A stretch of DNA of 64,000 bases from contig JAMLGU010000001.1 in NCBI GenBank assembly GCA_023957575.1, forward strand, positions 434,001-498,000, in the 5' to 3' direction. Under the pieces are notes generated by a model, which was not told the origin of the DNA, did not search any database, and saw only the letters and a program-made list of their open reading frames with translations. A program made the translations under genes and the position numbers. Source of the DNA: Chitinophagaceae bacterium. GTDB lineage: Bacteria; Bacteroidota; Bacteroidia; Chitinophagales; Chitinophagaceae. This document shows positions 43,958-52,505 of the stretch, piece by piece. Position 1 is the stretch's first letter. The number at the start of each line of letters is the position of its first letter.

Positions 43958-44119
43958 CATTACTGCCAACTCGCAAATAGACGAATGTTTATGCGTAAAA
44001 AATGGACAAATAAAGAAATAAAGATGCTTCGTAAGCTGTATCCGAACACACAGAATGGCTGCTGCACACGTTTTTAAACAGGATTGAAAACGATTTTCAA
44101 AACCCATAAATTAATCACC

Positions 44120-44548
44120 ATGAGTAACCGATATGCTTCTTTTTACACGGCGCTGCGGCGCCACCCGCAGCTGAGCAAGGAAGATGCCGTGCGCTCCTTT
44201 ACCCAGGGGCGCACGGGCAGCCTGCGCGAGCTTGACCATTGGGAGCTACAGGAGCTTACCCGCCGGTTGCAGGCTGTGGACATGCCGGCGCCTGCCACAC
44301 CACCGCCCGGAGGCGAAAAGGCCAATAGGATGCGCAAAGCCATTATCGCCATTTTTTACAACATGAAGCGCACCCCTGCCGATGCCATCGCATGGGCCGA
44401 AAAACAAGGCGTGAAGGGGCAAAAGAAAAAGTTTAACCACTATACCACCGGCGATCTGTACGTGCTTATAAGCATTGCCGAAAAAATAAGGCAGGACTGG
44501 CAACGCGGCATCCGTAACCGGGTAAAAACGATGGGCACAGAAAAATAA
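44120..44548 (+). CDS. GemA/gp16-like (DUF1018) phage regulator
   Basis: At 142 residues from ATG 44120 the basic, helical protein has a conserved-looking end: KRTPADAIAWAEKQGVKGQKKKFNHYT and LYVLISIAEKI. Size, position (end of early operon) and composition resemble Mu gp16 (GemA), a modulator of early gene expression and DNA topology. Composition switches back to the GC-richer phage type here. Confidence 0.6.
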   Translation: MSNRYASFYTALRRHPQLSKEDAVRSFTQGRTGSLRELDHWELQELTRRLQAVDMPAPATPPPGGEKANRMRKAIIAIFYNMKRTPADAIAWAEKQGVKGQKKKFNHYTTGDLYVLISIAEKIRQDWQRGIRNRVKTMGTEK

Positions 44549-44556
44549 ACTAAAAA

Positions 44557-44991
44557 ATGAAAACCTTTTTACTTACCAGCACCGAGTTTGAGGGCGAAGT
44601 GCTTTTCCGGTTTGATGATGAGGGGCTGCTGCAGCAGTTCGATAGTTCGGGGGCTACCCTTAACCATAAGCAGGTGCGATGGCTAAATAGCGCGCTACCC
44701 CGCACTTTAAACGAACTGAAAGCGGTTTTTAAAAAAACCAAAAGTTCCACCCTTACCGAGCAGAAACAAACAGGAGCCACCTTTGAGCAGTTTTGGTACG
44801 CCTCACCCCGCCGTGCCCGATGGCCGGCCAACAGCAGCAAAAAGAAAGCCGAAAAAAAATGGAACCAGCTACCACAGCGCCAGCGAGACCGTGCTTACAA
44901 CTACTTAGAAACCTACCTGCGCCAGATACCCGACGGCGTGGCCATGATGTACGCCGAAACTTACCTCAATAAAGAATTGTGGAATAATTGA
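44557..44991 (+). CDS. Phage protein of unknown function
   Basis: The 144-residue protein has an N-terminal beta region (FLLTSTEFEGEVLFRFDD) and a C-terminal helical part with AEKKWNQLPQRQRDRAYNYL. The latter is reminiscent of small DNA-binding replication proteins, but without a diagnostic motif. It is 8 bp downstream of the GemA-like gene. Confidence 0.7.
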   Translation: MKTFLLTSTEFEGEVLFRFDDEGLLQQFDSSGATLNHKQVRWLNSALPRTLNELKAVFKKTKSSTLTEQKQTGATFEQFWYASPRRARWPANSSKKKAEKKWNQLPQRQRDRAYNYLETYLRQIPDGVAMMYAETYLNKELWNN

Positions 44992-45101
44992 AGTTTTAGA
45001 TGTTAGATGTTAGATTCCCGTATGTTACGCCGTAACTTACGGGTTAGATGTTAGATTTTAGACTTTGAAAAATAAATTTGGAAATGAGATAATGAATGAT
45101 G

Positions 45102-45289
45102 TATATTTGCCCTGACTTTCGGTTTTACTAATCAGGGGCAAATCCAGATTTCATAAAATAATAATAGCGGCAGTCCCCGTTATATGGTGGTTCGGAGGAA
45201 ACGAAGAACTGATTACACGCCCTGCGTAGAATCGAAAGTCACACCTAAGTAGCGGGGATTGTTGTATAAATTTTTTTGTTATGACTTTC
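45102..45289 (+). promoter_or_regulatory. Structured leader RNA with switch potential before the antirepressor
   Basis: TATATTTG (45102-45109) is a -7 element within a dyad (TTTGCCCTGA/TCAGGGGCAAA, 45106-45142). Downstream, an 11-bp stem AGTCCCCGTTA (45172-45182)/TAGCGGGGATT (45250-45260) encloses GGTG/CACC (45186-45189/45242-45245), a TTCG/CGAA hairpin (45191-45205) and an ACGC/GCGT hairpin (45217-45227). CGAAAGTCA (45233-45241) can pair with TGACTTTCG at 45113-45121. Through GAAAGTCA it can instead pair with TGACTTTC at 45282-45289, which includes two bases of the start codon. The pairings are exclusive, so this may be an on/off control of translation. No known riboswitch class was recognised. 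Confidence 0.6.
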
Positions 45290-45931
45290 ACAAAAAATCA
45301 AAACGAACTACTGCCAATAGTAGTTCAAAATGAAACCACCTTTATTGACGCACGGCTTCTACATCGAAAACTTGGTTCTAAACAAGAATTTTCCAATTGG
45401 ATCAAGAACCGAATAAGCGACTTTGGTTTTATGGAAAACTCTGATTTTTTGGTTCAGAGAAAATTATCAAACCAAAAAGGTCGTGGAGGCAATCGGAAAG
45501 AAGTCATTGATTACCTTCTTACCATCGACATGGGCAAAGAATTGGCTATGCTGGAAAAAAATGAAGTAGGCCGCCAAATCCGCCGTTATTTCATTCAAAA
45601 AGAGAAGGAGCTACGGGCAGTGAGCCAGTTGCCTAAAGAGTCTGGCCTGTTTAAGGGCTTAAAGCCCCGCCGCATTAATGACAGGGTATTGTACCCCTAC
45701 AGGGAAATACTGACCCGTGCAGGCTATAAAGCCAACAATAATGGAGGGCGGCGGCACCGGTACTGGATGCACTTTGTGAAAGAGGGCAACCTGCTGTATG
45801 TAACCGAGGAGTTTGCCCTGCACCTGCTGCACCAAAAGCAGGTAATAAACAACAGGCAGGTAATGCTGGCTACCCAGCCGGTGCTGGCATTGGAGTTTTA
45901 CCCTAACCAAACAAAAGGAGGTGCCCTATGA
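45281..45931 (+). CDS. AntA/AntB-type antirepressor
   Basis: The 216-residue protein starts with an AntA/AntB domain (15-95: TTFIDARLLHRKLGSKQEF and NWIKNRISDFGFMENSDF). A C-terminal DNA/protein-binding part (about 120-215) follows. Antirepressors bind and inactivate phage repressors, here probably the S24 repressor at 34342. It is preceded by the structured leader. Confidence 0.88.
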   Translation: MTFTKNQNELLPIVVQNETTFIDARLLHRKLGSKQEFSNWIKNRISDFGFMENSDFLVQRKLSNQKGRGGNRKEVIDYLLTIDMGKELAMLEKNEVGRQIRRYFIQKEKELRAVSQLPKESGLFKGLKPRRINDRVLYPYREILTRAGYKANNNGGRRHRYWMHFVKEGNLLYVTEEFALHLLHQKQVINNRQVMLATQPVLALEFYPNQTKGGAL

Positions 45932-46101
45932 AACAGATAGATGCCTCGCCGCTTGCCGATATGCTGTCGGTGGAAATAACGCCGCTATCCTTCAAAGAAA
46001 AGGTAGAAAGCGTGCGGGAACGATATACCCAGTATGCCCTGCGCGATACCGATGCCTGCGGCGGCCAACCCGATGTGGCCGAAGAAATCTTTTACCTTTA
46101 A
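45928..46101 (+). CDS. Small phage protein, coupled to the antirepressor
   Basis: ATG 45928 overlaps the antirepressor stop (ATGA) and encodes 57 residues starting MKQIDASPLADMLSVEITPL, of mixed helix type. A 17-codon ORF follows at 46102. Both lie before the operon terminator. Their function is unknown. Confidence 0.55.
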   Translation: MKQIDASPLADMLSVEITPLSFKEKVESVRERYTQYALRDTDACGGQPDVAEEIFYL

Positions 46102-46210
46102 ATGCTGGAAGAGCGGCTGATGGAAATAATAACCAAAGAGCAAAAGACCAAATGAGCGCCCCCTTCATCAATACGGCATAAGCAGGCTTATAACCTGTGT
46201 ATAAGTCGGC

Positions 46211-46245
46211 AAAGGCATTGCCCGTAAAGGGTGGTGCCTTTTTTT
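46211..46245 (+). terminator. Strong terminator of the early operon
   Basis: GGCATTGCCC (46214-46223) pairs with GGGTGGTGCC (46229-46238) around a GTAAA loop, followed by T7. This ends the transcript running from 35.1 kb. Confidence 0.85.
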
Positions 46246-46252
46246 AACTTTG
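46245..46252 (+). promoter_or_regulatory. -7 element immediately after the terminator
   Basis: TAACTTTG fits TAnnTTTG, starts on the last T of the terminator and ends 5 bp before the ATG at 46258. The implied mRNA is leaderless and independent of the early operon. Confidence 0.5.
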
Positions 46253-46257
46253 TGATA

Positions 46258-46473
46258 ATGGCATATAATACCCTTAATCATCGCAAGAGAGTGCGTTATG
46301 TGCTGGATGTGTATCGTAAGCACAAAGAGTGCGATGTCCCGGACACCTACATTATCCGCAACATTTTCCCCAAGCACAACATTTTTCTCAGCTACCGACA
46401 GTGGATGAACTATAAGAACATGCCCGAGCGGGAGGTATCTGCTTCCTGCCTTAGTCAGCTACGCATGTTTTAA
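46258..46473 (+). CDS. Small basic protein, candidate middle/late regulator
   Basis: At 71 residues it is basic and aromatic (MAYNTLNHRKRVRYVLDVYRK start, FLSYRQWMNYKNMPE end). Similar short proteins occur in Bacteroides phages and plasmids. It stands alone between early and late blocks with its own promoter-like element, the position of Mor/C in Mu, so a late-gene activator role is a positional guess. It converges on the late minus-strand block with a 4-bp overlap. Confidence 0.65.
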   Translation: MAYNTLNHRKRVRYVLDVYRKHKECDVPDTYIIRNIFPKHNIFLSYRQWMNYKNMPEREVSASCLSQLRMF

Positions 46474-47009
46474 TGCGGCAACACAATTTCGGGTCCTTCT
46501 ATTTCTATGGTAACAGGGCTGTGCTTCTGCCTTGCGTGCATGGCGCTGTCATCGCGTATGGCTACATCAAAGTACAGGTCAAACAGGTTGATGCCGTCAT
46601 CGTTTTTCCTCCTTGCCATCTTGGTCCGTGTCATGGGCCCGTAAGCGCCCACCGTGCCCGTGCCTGTGGGAGCAGGGTTAAGGCCGGCGCACCACCCCTG
46701 CAATACCTGGTATATGCCCAGTATGGTATCGTACACCTTCCAGGCGTTTTGTTTTTGCAGTACCGGCGCATTGCTGCTGGTGTTGGTAAACTTTACGTCG
46801 GCTACCGTTATTACCACCGTGGCCACTGCATGTTGCAGCTTGCGGCCAAGCGTTTGGTAGTCTATAGCAGCTATATTGATGAGCGCACAGGGATACTTAA
46901 CCGGCGCCGATGGCATGAAGTAGTCTAATTGCCCCCAGTCCTCATCCACAAATAGGGTAGGTATTTCGGTTTTCAGTCGGGTTTGAATGTCGTTTAAAAG
47001 CTGTTTCAT
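46470..47009 (-). CDS. Tail terminator/completion-like protein
   Basis: The 179-residue protein with start LNDIQTRLKTEIPTLFVDEDWGQLD is last in the packaging block, after gpG. A strand-rich fold, position and length suit the Mu gp37/neck-tail terminator class, which caps the tail tube. The assignment is by context more than by motif. Confidence 0.55.
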   Translation of the reverse strand: MKQLLNDIQTRLKTEIPTLFVDEDWGQLDYFMPSAPVKYPCALINIAAIDYQTLGRKLQHAVATVVITVADVKFTNTSSNAPVLQKQNAWKVYDTILGIYQVLQGWCAGLNPAPTGTGTVGAYGPMTRTKMARRKNDDGINLFDLYFDVAIRDDSAMHARQKHSPVTIEIEGPEIVLPH

Positions 47010-47157
47010 GTTAGATGTGAGATTTTAGATTTTAGATTTTAGATGTAAGATTGCAGATTGCAGATTAAAAATTACAGATTACAGTATATTAATTATCGCC
47101 GAAAGCCGCAGCCGTAGCATTTTGAAATGAGATTTACGGTTTATGATTTACGATTTG
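47010..47157. repeat. TTAGATTTTAGA and GATTGCAGATT repeats
   Basis: This 150-bp gap is made of ATTTTAGATTTTAGATTTTAG and GCAGATTGCAGATT repeats. No gene was seen. Confidence 0.8.
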
Positions 47158-47712
47158 TCATTTGCGTTGTTTTAGTGCGTTGGCAATGTCCTGGTTTAGG
47201 ATGGCTACCTTTTTGTCCACCTGTTGTTTTATCAGTTCATCCACCTTTGGGTGATGCCCTATCCACCGGCGCTGGGGAAAGGTAAGTTTGGCGCCCACCT
47301 TCATCAATGCCAGGCTTTTCCAGTAATCGGCATCGGCGTTGTGCTGCTCGCTTGCTTTGGTAATGCCTCCGGTTTTCTTTTGCTTCACCTTGCCGGCTGC
47401 TTGGTAGTACTTAGCCCAAAAAAATTTTTTCATGGCGGCGGTTACGGTAATGGAGCCTCCTTCGTTGTGCAGGGCGGCGTGTGGCTGACTGTTGTAGAAG
47501 GAGATGCTGCTGCCTGTCACGATGGCTTTGTTTCCCCGCCTGAGCGCTCCTGTACGCATCATTAGCGACCCTCTCTTTACGGGGTGCTTCACCTCCTTCC
47601 ACTTATCTCCAAAAAAACTTTTGTTTTCAAAATTTTGGTCAAAGGCATCGGCAGCCGCCGTTTTTACGGCTTGCAACAGTTCCCGAAAAAAAATATCGAA
47701 AGATTTGTTCAT
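47158..47712 (-). CDS. Virion morphogenesis protein, Mu gpG-like
   Basis: The 184-residue protein has the phage_tail_S/gpG pattern, including LMMRTGALRRGNKAIVTGSSISFYNSQPHAALHNEGG and the LTFPQRRWIGHHPKVDE end. In Mu gpG is needed for tail-head assembly. It sits between gpF-like and terminator-like genes. Confidence 0.9.
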   Translation of the reverse strand: MNKSFDIFFRELLQAVKTAAADAFDQNFENKSFFGDKWKEVKHPVKRGSLMMRTGALRRGNKAIVTGSSISFYNSQPHAALHNEGGSITVTAAMKKFFWAKYYQAAGKVKQKKTGGITKASEQHNADADYWKSLALMKVGAKLTFPQRRWIGHHPKVDELIKQQVDKKVAILNQDIANALKQRK

Positions 47713-47793
47713 AAGATTGAATTTATGTTGTATATTTGCATTGACTTACCTACGGGCAGGTCGCCAGCGTAGCTCCTTCGGGGGCTTTCGTTT

Positions 47794-49203
47794 TTATAGT
47801 ACCTGGCGCAATGAGCCGTCTTTGTTTTGTATCCATATTTCGGAAATTTTTTGACCTTGTTTTTTCCTGTTAAACACAATTCTTTTTATGTGATTATCAG
47901 TTGACCCTTCATTTTTGATAATTATATTAGCAGATTGTTTCACACCTCTTGTAAGCATGTTTCGAAGCGCATTGCCTTTTTCGTGTGTTGTAAACCCTTC
48001 CAGTTCATAATATTTCCCATCTACTTTAAAGTCAGGGCATTTACCTTCATATTTGGTGCCTACCAAATCGCCAAAGAAGTTTCTATATGCCGGATCGTCT
48101 TTGTGTACCTTTGGCAGTATTTCTGTCTGTTGTCCGTTTTGGGCAAAATGATCGCAGCACTGATATACCTTTTGATAATCGCCGGCCAATGTGTTTACCA
48201 AGACGGAGTTGCTGATACTTCCTCCGTTATTATATTCTTTTATTTTTTGAGGTACCAAGGCCATTTCCTTCACCTCCTTTTGCCACTCGCATTTTTCTCT
48301 CTCGTTGCCCAGTACTATTTGAGCCAGTGCAATGTTGCCGCTCACGTTTAGTTTACTACCGCAATGCTGTGCGTAGTAAGGGTGTCTCGGAGGAAAGATA
48401 ACGCCCTGTTTGCCGGGGTTGAATCGGAACATCGCCAGCTTGTTTTTGCCGTTTTTGTCAAGTTGGGTAGTGGCTTTGTCTGCTTTTGTTTGGGCTTCGG
48501 CGCTGTTACTTCTGTCGTACTGGCCGGGTAGCACTTCCTGCACGGTACACCGGCAGTTCCACCCGTTGGGTGGGTAGTAGCTGTTCCAGAAGCCGTCTGT
48601 AGCCGGTAGCGTGGTGCGGTTGAGCGCAGCGTGGCTGTCGCGTACCTGGCTGTCGCCGGCGGTGCGGTATTGCAGGTCGTTGCCGGGTGTTATGGATGCC
48701 CATTGGTCTGCCATCTGTGCGCTGCCTGTGGCAAACTGGTATTCTGCCTGCAGGTAAGCATCGTTGTATTGGTCGTTAATCTTTTTTACATCCCGGGCAA
48801 ACTGGTAGTAAGGTTTTACCTGTCCATCGTCGGTAGTGAGCAGTTGGGAGGCTTCTTTAAGCTCGGCGTAGGTTTTCATGCCGCTAAATACAAACACATC
48901 TGTTTTTAGTGATTGCAGCATGGCTGGCGGCACTTCGTGTGTGATGCCCGAGGTGATGCTGTGCTGCAGCGTTTCGTTTAGCGCTTTGTGCAGCGCTTTT
49001 ACGGGCTTGTCTTTGTAGCTGAACTGCTTAGTGGCGTGCAGGTGCTTAGTGGCAGCTTCAAAGGCTGCCTTGGCTTTGGCCACACCAGGCGCTTCCTCTT
49101 TGGGCGCTCCTGCGAGTGTGGCTCCGGCATCTGCGGAGTGGTGGTGCGAGCAGGTGCCGCCAAAATACAGATTGCCCAAAAAGGCGTGTAAGGATTGAAA
49201 CAT
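47794..49203 (-). CDS. Mu gpF-like minor head protein with C-terminal nuclease-toxin-like domain
   Basis: Residues 1-300 are a phage head morphogenesis (SPP1 gp7/Mu gpF) domain with AALNRTTLPATDGFW and the PPNGWNCRC motif followed by VQEVLPGQ. Residues about 330-469 are unrelated to gpF. They include CCDHFAQNGQQTEILPK and KVDGKYYELEGFTTHEKGN, and end KISEIWIQNKDGSLRQV, resembling the phage-borne barnase/EndoU/colicin-type (PBECR) or CdiA-CT nucleases. The ATG at 49203 is chosen over the adjacent TTG. The tail may be injected with DNA. Confidence 0.82.
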   Translation of the reverse strand: MFQSLHAFLGNLYFGGTCSHHHSADAGATLAGAPKEEAPGVAKAKAAFEAATKHLHATKQFSYKDKPVKALHKALNETLQHSITSGITHEVPPAMLQSLKTDVFVFSGMKTYAELKEASQLLTTDDGQVKPYYQFARDVKKINDQYNDAYLQAEYQFATGSAQMADQWASITPGNDLQYRTAGDSQVRDSHAALNRTTLPATDGFWNSYYPPNGWNCRCTVQEVLPGQYDRSNSAEAQTKADKATTQLDKNGKNKLAMFRFNPGKQGVIFPPRHPYYAQHCGSKLNVSGNIALAQIVLGNEREKCEWQKEVKEMALVPQKIKEYNNGGSISNSVLVNTLAGDYQKVYQCCDHFAQNGQQTEILPKVHKDDPAYRNFFGDLVGTKYEGKCPDFKVDGKYYELEGFTTHEKGNALRNMLTRGVKQSANIIIKNEGSTDNHIKRIVFNRKKQGQKISEIWIQNKDGSLRQVL

Positions 49204-49247
49204 CAAACGGGCGGGAGGCCGGACGGCAGGATCATCCTCCCCCGCCC

Positions 49248-50444
49248 TTAAACGAAAAAATCGGTGCCGGTTAATAAGTTGCCTCCGGTCGCTTTATCGC
49301 CGGTTACCTTTACGCCAAACGTATCTTCTAACCACTGGTTGTCCACCTCTTTGTAGGGCATCAGCCCTGTGGTGAACCGGAATAGCTGCTCTATATCCTC
49401 TGTTTCATCATAAGCAAAGCGCAGTTCCCCTTTGAGGAATCCTATTTTTTGCAGTGCAGGTATAACGGATTGGTTCCACAACTGCTCTACCTGCTTCATA
49501 TCGCTCTGAACCAACTGCCACAGCATTTCCTGAGCCGCTTCGTCTTTGCTACGGTTGCCATTGGTGGTGTCCTGGCTGATGATGGCGCCGCTTATCACCA
49601 TGCTTATTTCGTTGTTGCACAGGCGAATCAGTTCGTTATATACCTCTCCTTTTGTTTGCACACCCTGCGCCCAGTCGAATGATTCATTATTGTCTATGAT
49701 AAACCAGGCGGCAGCGCCCATCTGCTGCATCATTGTTTTGGCACGGGACAGCATGTCCTTGTCTCTGGTATTGGTTTTCATCACACGAGGTGGTATCCCA
49801 TATATTTCGCACAGCTCGCTCCAGCAGCTTTGGGCGAATCGTTTCATCAGCACGTGAGGTGCCACCTTATTCAGCAGGCCGGGTTGCTCGCCGGTGAACT
49901 CTAATATCCATGTGCCAAACTCCGGTAGTTCCCTGTACTTTACAGGGCTGTTTTCTTCGGAGTAGTTTCGGTAAAAAGTGCCTGTTTGCGGCACAATGTT
50001 GGTGCGCGGCAGGGTATGGCATTTCAGATTCTTGTCCGCATCGTAAAAGAACTCCAGCACGGAGTACCAGTAATACTTGGCATCTAAGATAGCATTAGTA
50101 ATATCCCTGTAAAGACCCGATGCGGCCAGAAGTTCGGTTTGTGCTTCGTCTTCATCGCCGTTTTTGTTTACTAGCCGGAAGTCCGATGTGAACAGTTGCT
50201 GTTTTCGGTTTTCGATCTGCGAGGTCAGCAGGGCATCGTTAGCCACCTGGCTCAGCAGGTTTTGGTACATCCATGTTTTTGGTTCGTCTGCCAGCGCCGC
50301 ATTGAGTGCAGATGTCCAGCTTTTAATGTCCTGACGAATCTGCAGCACGCTCTGTAAATCCCAGGGGAGTATGCGCCCCTGCTGTTCTTTGTTAAAGTCT
50401 TCTTTGGCGTTCAGCCTGGCAATACGTGTTTTTTTTCTGCTCAT
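49248..50444 (-). CDS. Portal protein, DUF935 (Mu gp29-like)
   Basis: The 398-residue protein has the DUF935 pattern: DYxYxW-like YYWYSVLEFFYD, CEIYGIPPRVMKT, the GAIISQDTTNGNRSKDEAAQE segment and the LFRFTTGLMPY end. It forms the portal through which DNA is packaged. Confidence 0.93.
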   Translation of the reverse strand: MSRKKTRIARLNAKEDFNKEQQGRILPWDLQSVLQIRQDIKSWTSALNAALADEPKTWMYQNLLSQVANDALLTSQIENRKQQLFTSDFRLVNKNGDEDEAQTELLAASGLYRDITNAILDAKYYWYSVLEFFYDADKNLKCHTLPRTNIVPQTGTFYRNYSEENSPVKYRELPEFGTWILEFTGEQPGLLNKVAPHVLMKRFAQSCWSELCEIYGIPPRVMKTNTRDKDMLSRAKTMMQQMGAAAWFIIDNNESFDWAQGVQTKGEVYNELIRLCNNEISMVISGAIISQDTTNGNRSKDEAAQEMLWQLVQSDMKQVEQLWNQSVIPALQKIGFLKGELRFAYDETEDIEQLFRFTTGLMPYKEVDNQWLEDTFGVKVTGDKATGGNLLTGTDFFV

Positions 50445-50456
50445 TTTATAAAAAAG

Positions 50457-50927
50457 TTACTCGTGATTAAATTTTTGACGACTGCCGTAAACCGCTACTT
50501 CGGGCGGTGGCAAAGGATTTCCGTTCCCATCGGTGGCGGGTGGCGTGTATTCCGGCAGCGACCCGATGGTGATGATGCCTTTAGCTACTTTGGTAAGAAA
50601 TTCTACGCTTCGGTCGTACCGTTCTTTTACCTGTTCGTAAATGATGTCAGGGTTGCTGAGTTGTACTATCCACCATTTGGCGATGGTTTTTACGTGTGCC
50701 AGTATGAGGGCGTTTCGGCTGTTGCCGACGGCGCCAAAGATGGCGGTTACATCGTATCGCTTTCGCCCGTCATCCCACTCGGCCAGTCCTCCGGGTGTGA
50801 GGTAGCTTTTTACCTCATCTATGGCCGCTTCTATGGCCTGTTCCACAATGGCATCATCCCCTTCGGTTATTTCGTCCACCTGGTAATCGTAGATGGTTGA
50901 TTTTAGTTCTGCTTGGCTTAAAAACAT
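50457..50927 (-). CDS. DUF1320 head-tail connector (Mu gp36-like)
   Basis: The 156-residue protein has the typical start MFLSQAELKSTIYDYQVDEI and the IEAAIDEVKSYL and NALILAHVKTIAKWW helices. In Mu gp36 joins head and tail. It lies 12 bp upstream of the portal gene. Confidence 0.92.
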   Translation of the reverse strand: MFLSQAELKSTIYDYQVDEITEGDDAIVEQAIEAAIDEVKSYLTPGGLAEWDDGRKRYDVTAIFGAVGNSRNALILAHVKTIAKWWIVQLSNPDIIYEQVKERYDRSVEFLTKVAKGIITIGSLPEYTPPATDGNGNPLPPPEVAVYGSRQKFNHE

Positions 50928-50936
50928 AGTTTTAAA

Positions 50937-52505
50937 TTAATAATGTTGGTTAATTCTTTCTCCAAACGCATACTCAAAATGTTTGGCCGTGGTAAATTGA
51001 TTGAGCGTGCTAAATGCACCGTGAAGGGCATCGGGGCCGTCATCGTGTGCAGCGCTGCCTTTCTCGAAGGCCAGTAACTGGCTGATGAGTTCCTGCATAT
51101 CGGCGTTGTCCTTCATGTTTTCGTTGAATGTTACGTTGCGGCGCTCAAAGAATCCGGCCATGCTCTCAATCCGGTCATACTTATTGTCCTTAGCCCGTTT
51201 GCTGGCCACTACGGGTATGTAGTAACCTCTTTTGTCGCCTTCGGTGTCAAAGTCGTTTACAAACTCGTCCATCGCAAACAGCCCTTCTATGATGTAGCTG
51301 ATGTTGTGGGATTGCAGTTTGTATTTTTCATAAGCATCGTAGAGCCATGCGGCACAGTCGGCACGGCTCTTTTGCCGCACGTAAGCAAGCAGTACGTGAA
51401 AATCCCTCCCTTTTTTCCCTACTAATATCATCGCTTTAAAGTCGGCCTGGGCTTTGTAGCTAAGGTCTCCATAAAAGCAAAGCGCATCGTACCTGCTCAG
51501 AGGCTGTGTTTTTCCAAATAGGATGTCGTCAAATTTGAAAATCTTACCTTCCTCCACGTGCCGGTGCATGTACTCGCGCAGGAATGAGCGGCGGGGCATG
51601 TCTTCCCATTTTTGCCGCCAGTAGGCTGCTGTGGTTTTTTCGGGCCAGCTTGGGTCAAAGGTTACGAGGTCTTTCACGGCAGTTACCGAGTGTACTTTGT
51701 AAACGGTGCTGCTTTTTTCGTTCCGGTCTTTTCGCTTTTTTAAAACGTCTTTAAAGTAGATTTTAAGCCGGTTGGTAATGGAGTTTTTGTGGAAGTTGTT
51801 GTTGGCAAAAATAAAGCGTTCTATCCCGTTGATGGCAGCATCAAAAGCGCCCCAAATATCTTCGGTGATGAAGTCAACTGCCTCCCGCATCATGCGATCG
51901 TTGTTTACGTGCCGTTTGTCGTCCACGTCATCGCACACGATGTAGTCCGGTCTTTGAGCGCCTTCTCTGGCGCCACGCGGGTTTTGCATAAAGCCAAGCG
52001 CCATAAATTTAACGCCATCGGTGGTAGTAAAGTTGCCATCGGCCCAGTCTCCCTGCTGAAATTTAAGGCCATAGTCGTTTTTAATACGGTTATTGTGTTG
52101 CAGTTCAGATTGTAGGCCGGACAGGAGTTGTTTGGCTTTTGGTTCCGTTTCCCCAAAAAGCAACATGAAATGTAATTCGTTCTTTACGAGATACAGGAAC
52201 ATCGGGATGCCTAAGCACACGTGTACTGATTTGGCGGCGCTTCTGAACCACTCTACCAGTGTACGGATGGTGCGGTGCTTGATGATAAAGTTTGCCAGTT
52301 CGCCCTGAAATGAAGCACACTTGTTTTTGGCATAGTTGGGGAAGTAGTACTCGAACCACTTCACATAGTCTCTTTCGAGCATCTTAATCCGTTTCAGTTT
52401 GTCGTGAGGCGATTCGTGTATATTGATGGTGGTGGCCTGTGCTACGCGAAGGCAGTGCTTATCGTAATCGGCTACTAATTTCTGATATTTTTTATCGGCA
52501 CTCAT
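50937..52505 (-). CDS. terL: Terminase large subunit
   Basis: At 522 residues it has an ATPase domain with Walker A-like FRSAAKSVH (about 87-95) and Walker B YIVCDDVDD. A nuclease domain follows with FYGDLSYK and the late DDGPDALHG acidic motif. It packages phage DNA headful-wise with TerS. Its start overlaps the TerS stop by one base. Confidence 0.95.
   Translation of the reverse strand: MSADKKYQKLVADYDKHCLRVAQATTINIHESPHDKLKRIKMLERDYVKWFEYYFPNYAKNKCASFQGELANFIIKHRTIRTLVEWFRSAAKSVHVCLGIPMFLYLVKNELHFMLLFGETEPKAKQLLSGLQSELQHNNRIKNDYGLKFQQGDWADGNFTTTDGVKFMALGFMQNPRGAREGAQRPDYIVCDDVDDKRHVNNDRMMREAVDFITEDIWGAFDAAINGIERFIFANNNFHKNSITNRLKIYFKDVLKKRKDRNEKSSTVYKVHSVTAVKDLVTFDPSWPEKTTAAYWRQKWEDMPRRSFLREYMHRHVEEGKIFKFDDILFGKTQPLSRYDALCFYGDLSYKAQADFKAMILVGKKGRDFHVLLAYVRQKSRADCAAWLYDAYEKYKLQSHNISYIIEGLFAMDEFVNDFDTEGDKRGYYIPVVASKRAKDNKYDRIESMAGFFERRNVTFNENMKDNADMQELISQLLAFEKGSAAHDDGPDALHGAFSTLNQFTTAKHFEYAFGERINQHY

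Larger units (their letters stand above)
41640..44000 (+). repeat. Integron-cassette-like array of five AT-rich genes in the phage
   Basis: Each of five plus-strand genes is followed by a short element starting (C)ATTrCyGCyAACG or a variant (41932, 42388, 42973, 43326, 43958). Some genes are preceded by its mirror, GTTrGCrGTAGT (43104, 43454). Between arms lie related blocks. For example, 41969-42005 and 42425-42461, each ending in an ATG, match at 27 of 37 positions without gaps. Gene composition is more AT-rich than the surrounding phage genes. Single-gene units, uniform orientation and palindromic ends are the features of integron cassettes with attC sites; no integrase is in the window. 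Confidence 0.55.

Noticed and set aside
44143..44503. Minus-strand ORFs opposite the GemA-like gene
   Set aside because: They are shadow frames of a GC-rich coding region without any family pattern.
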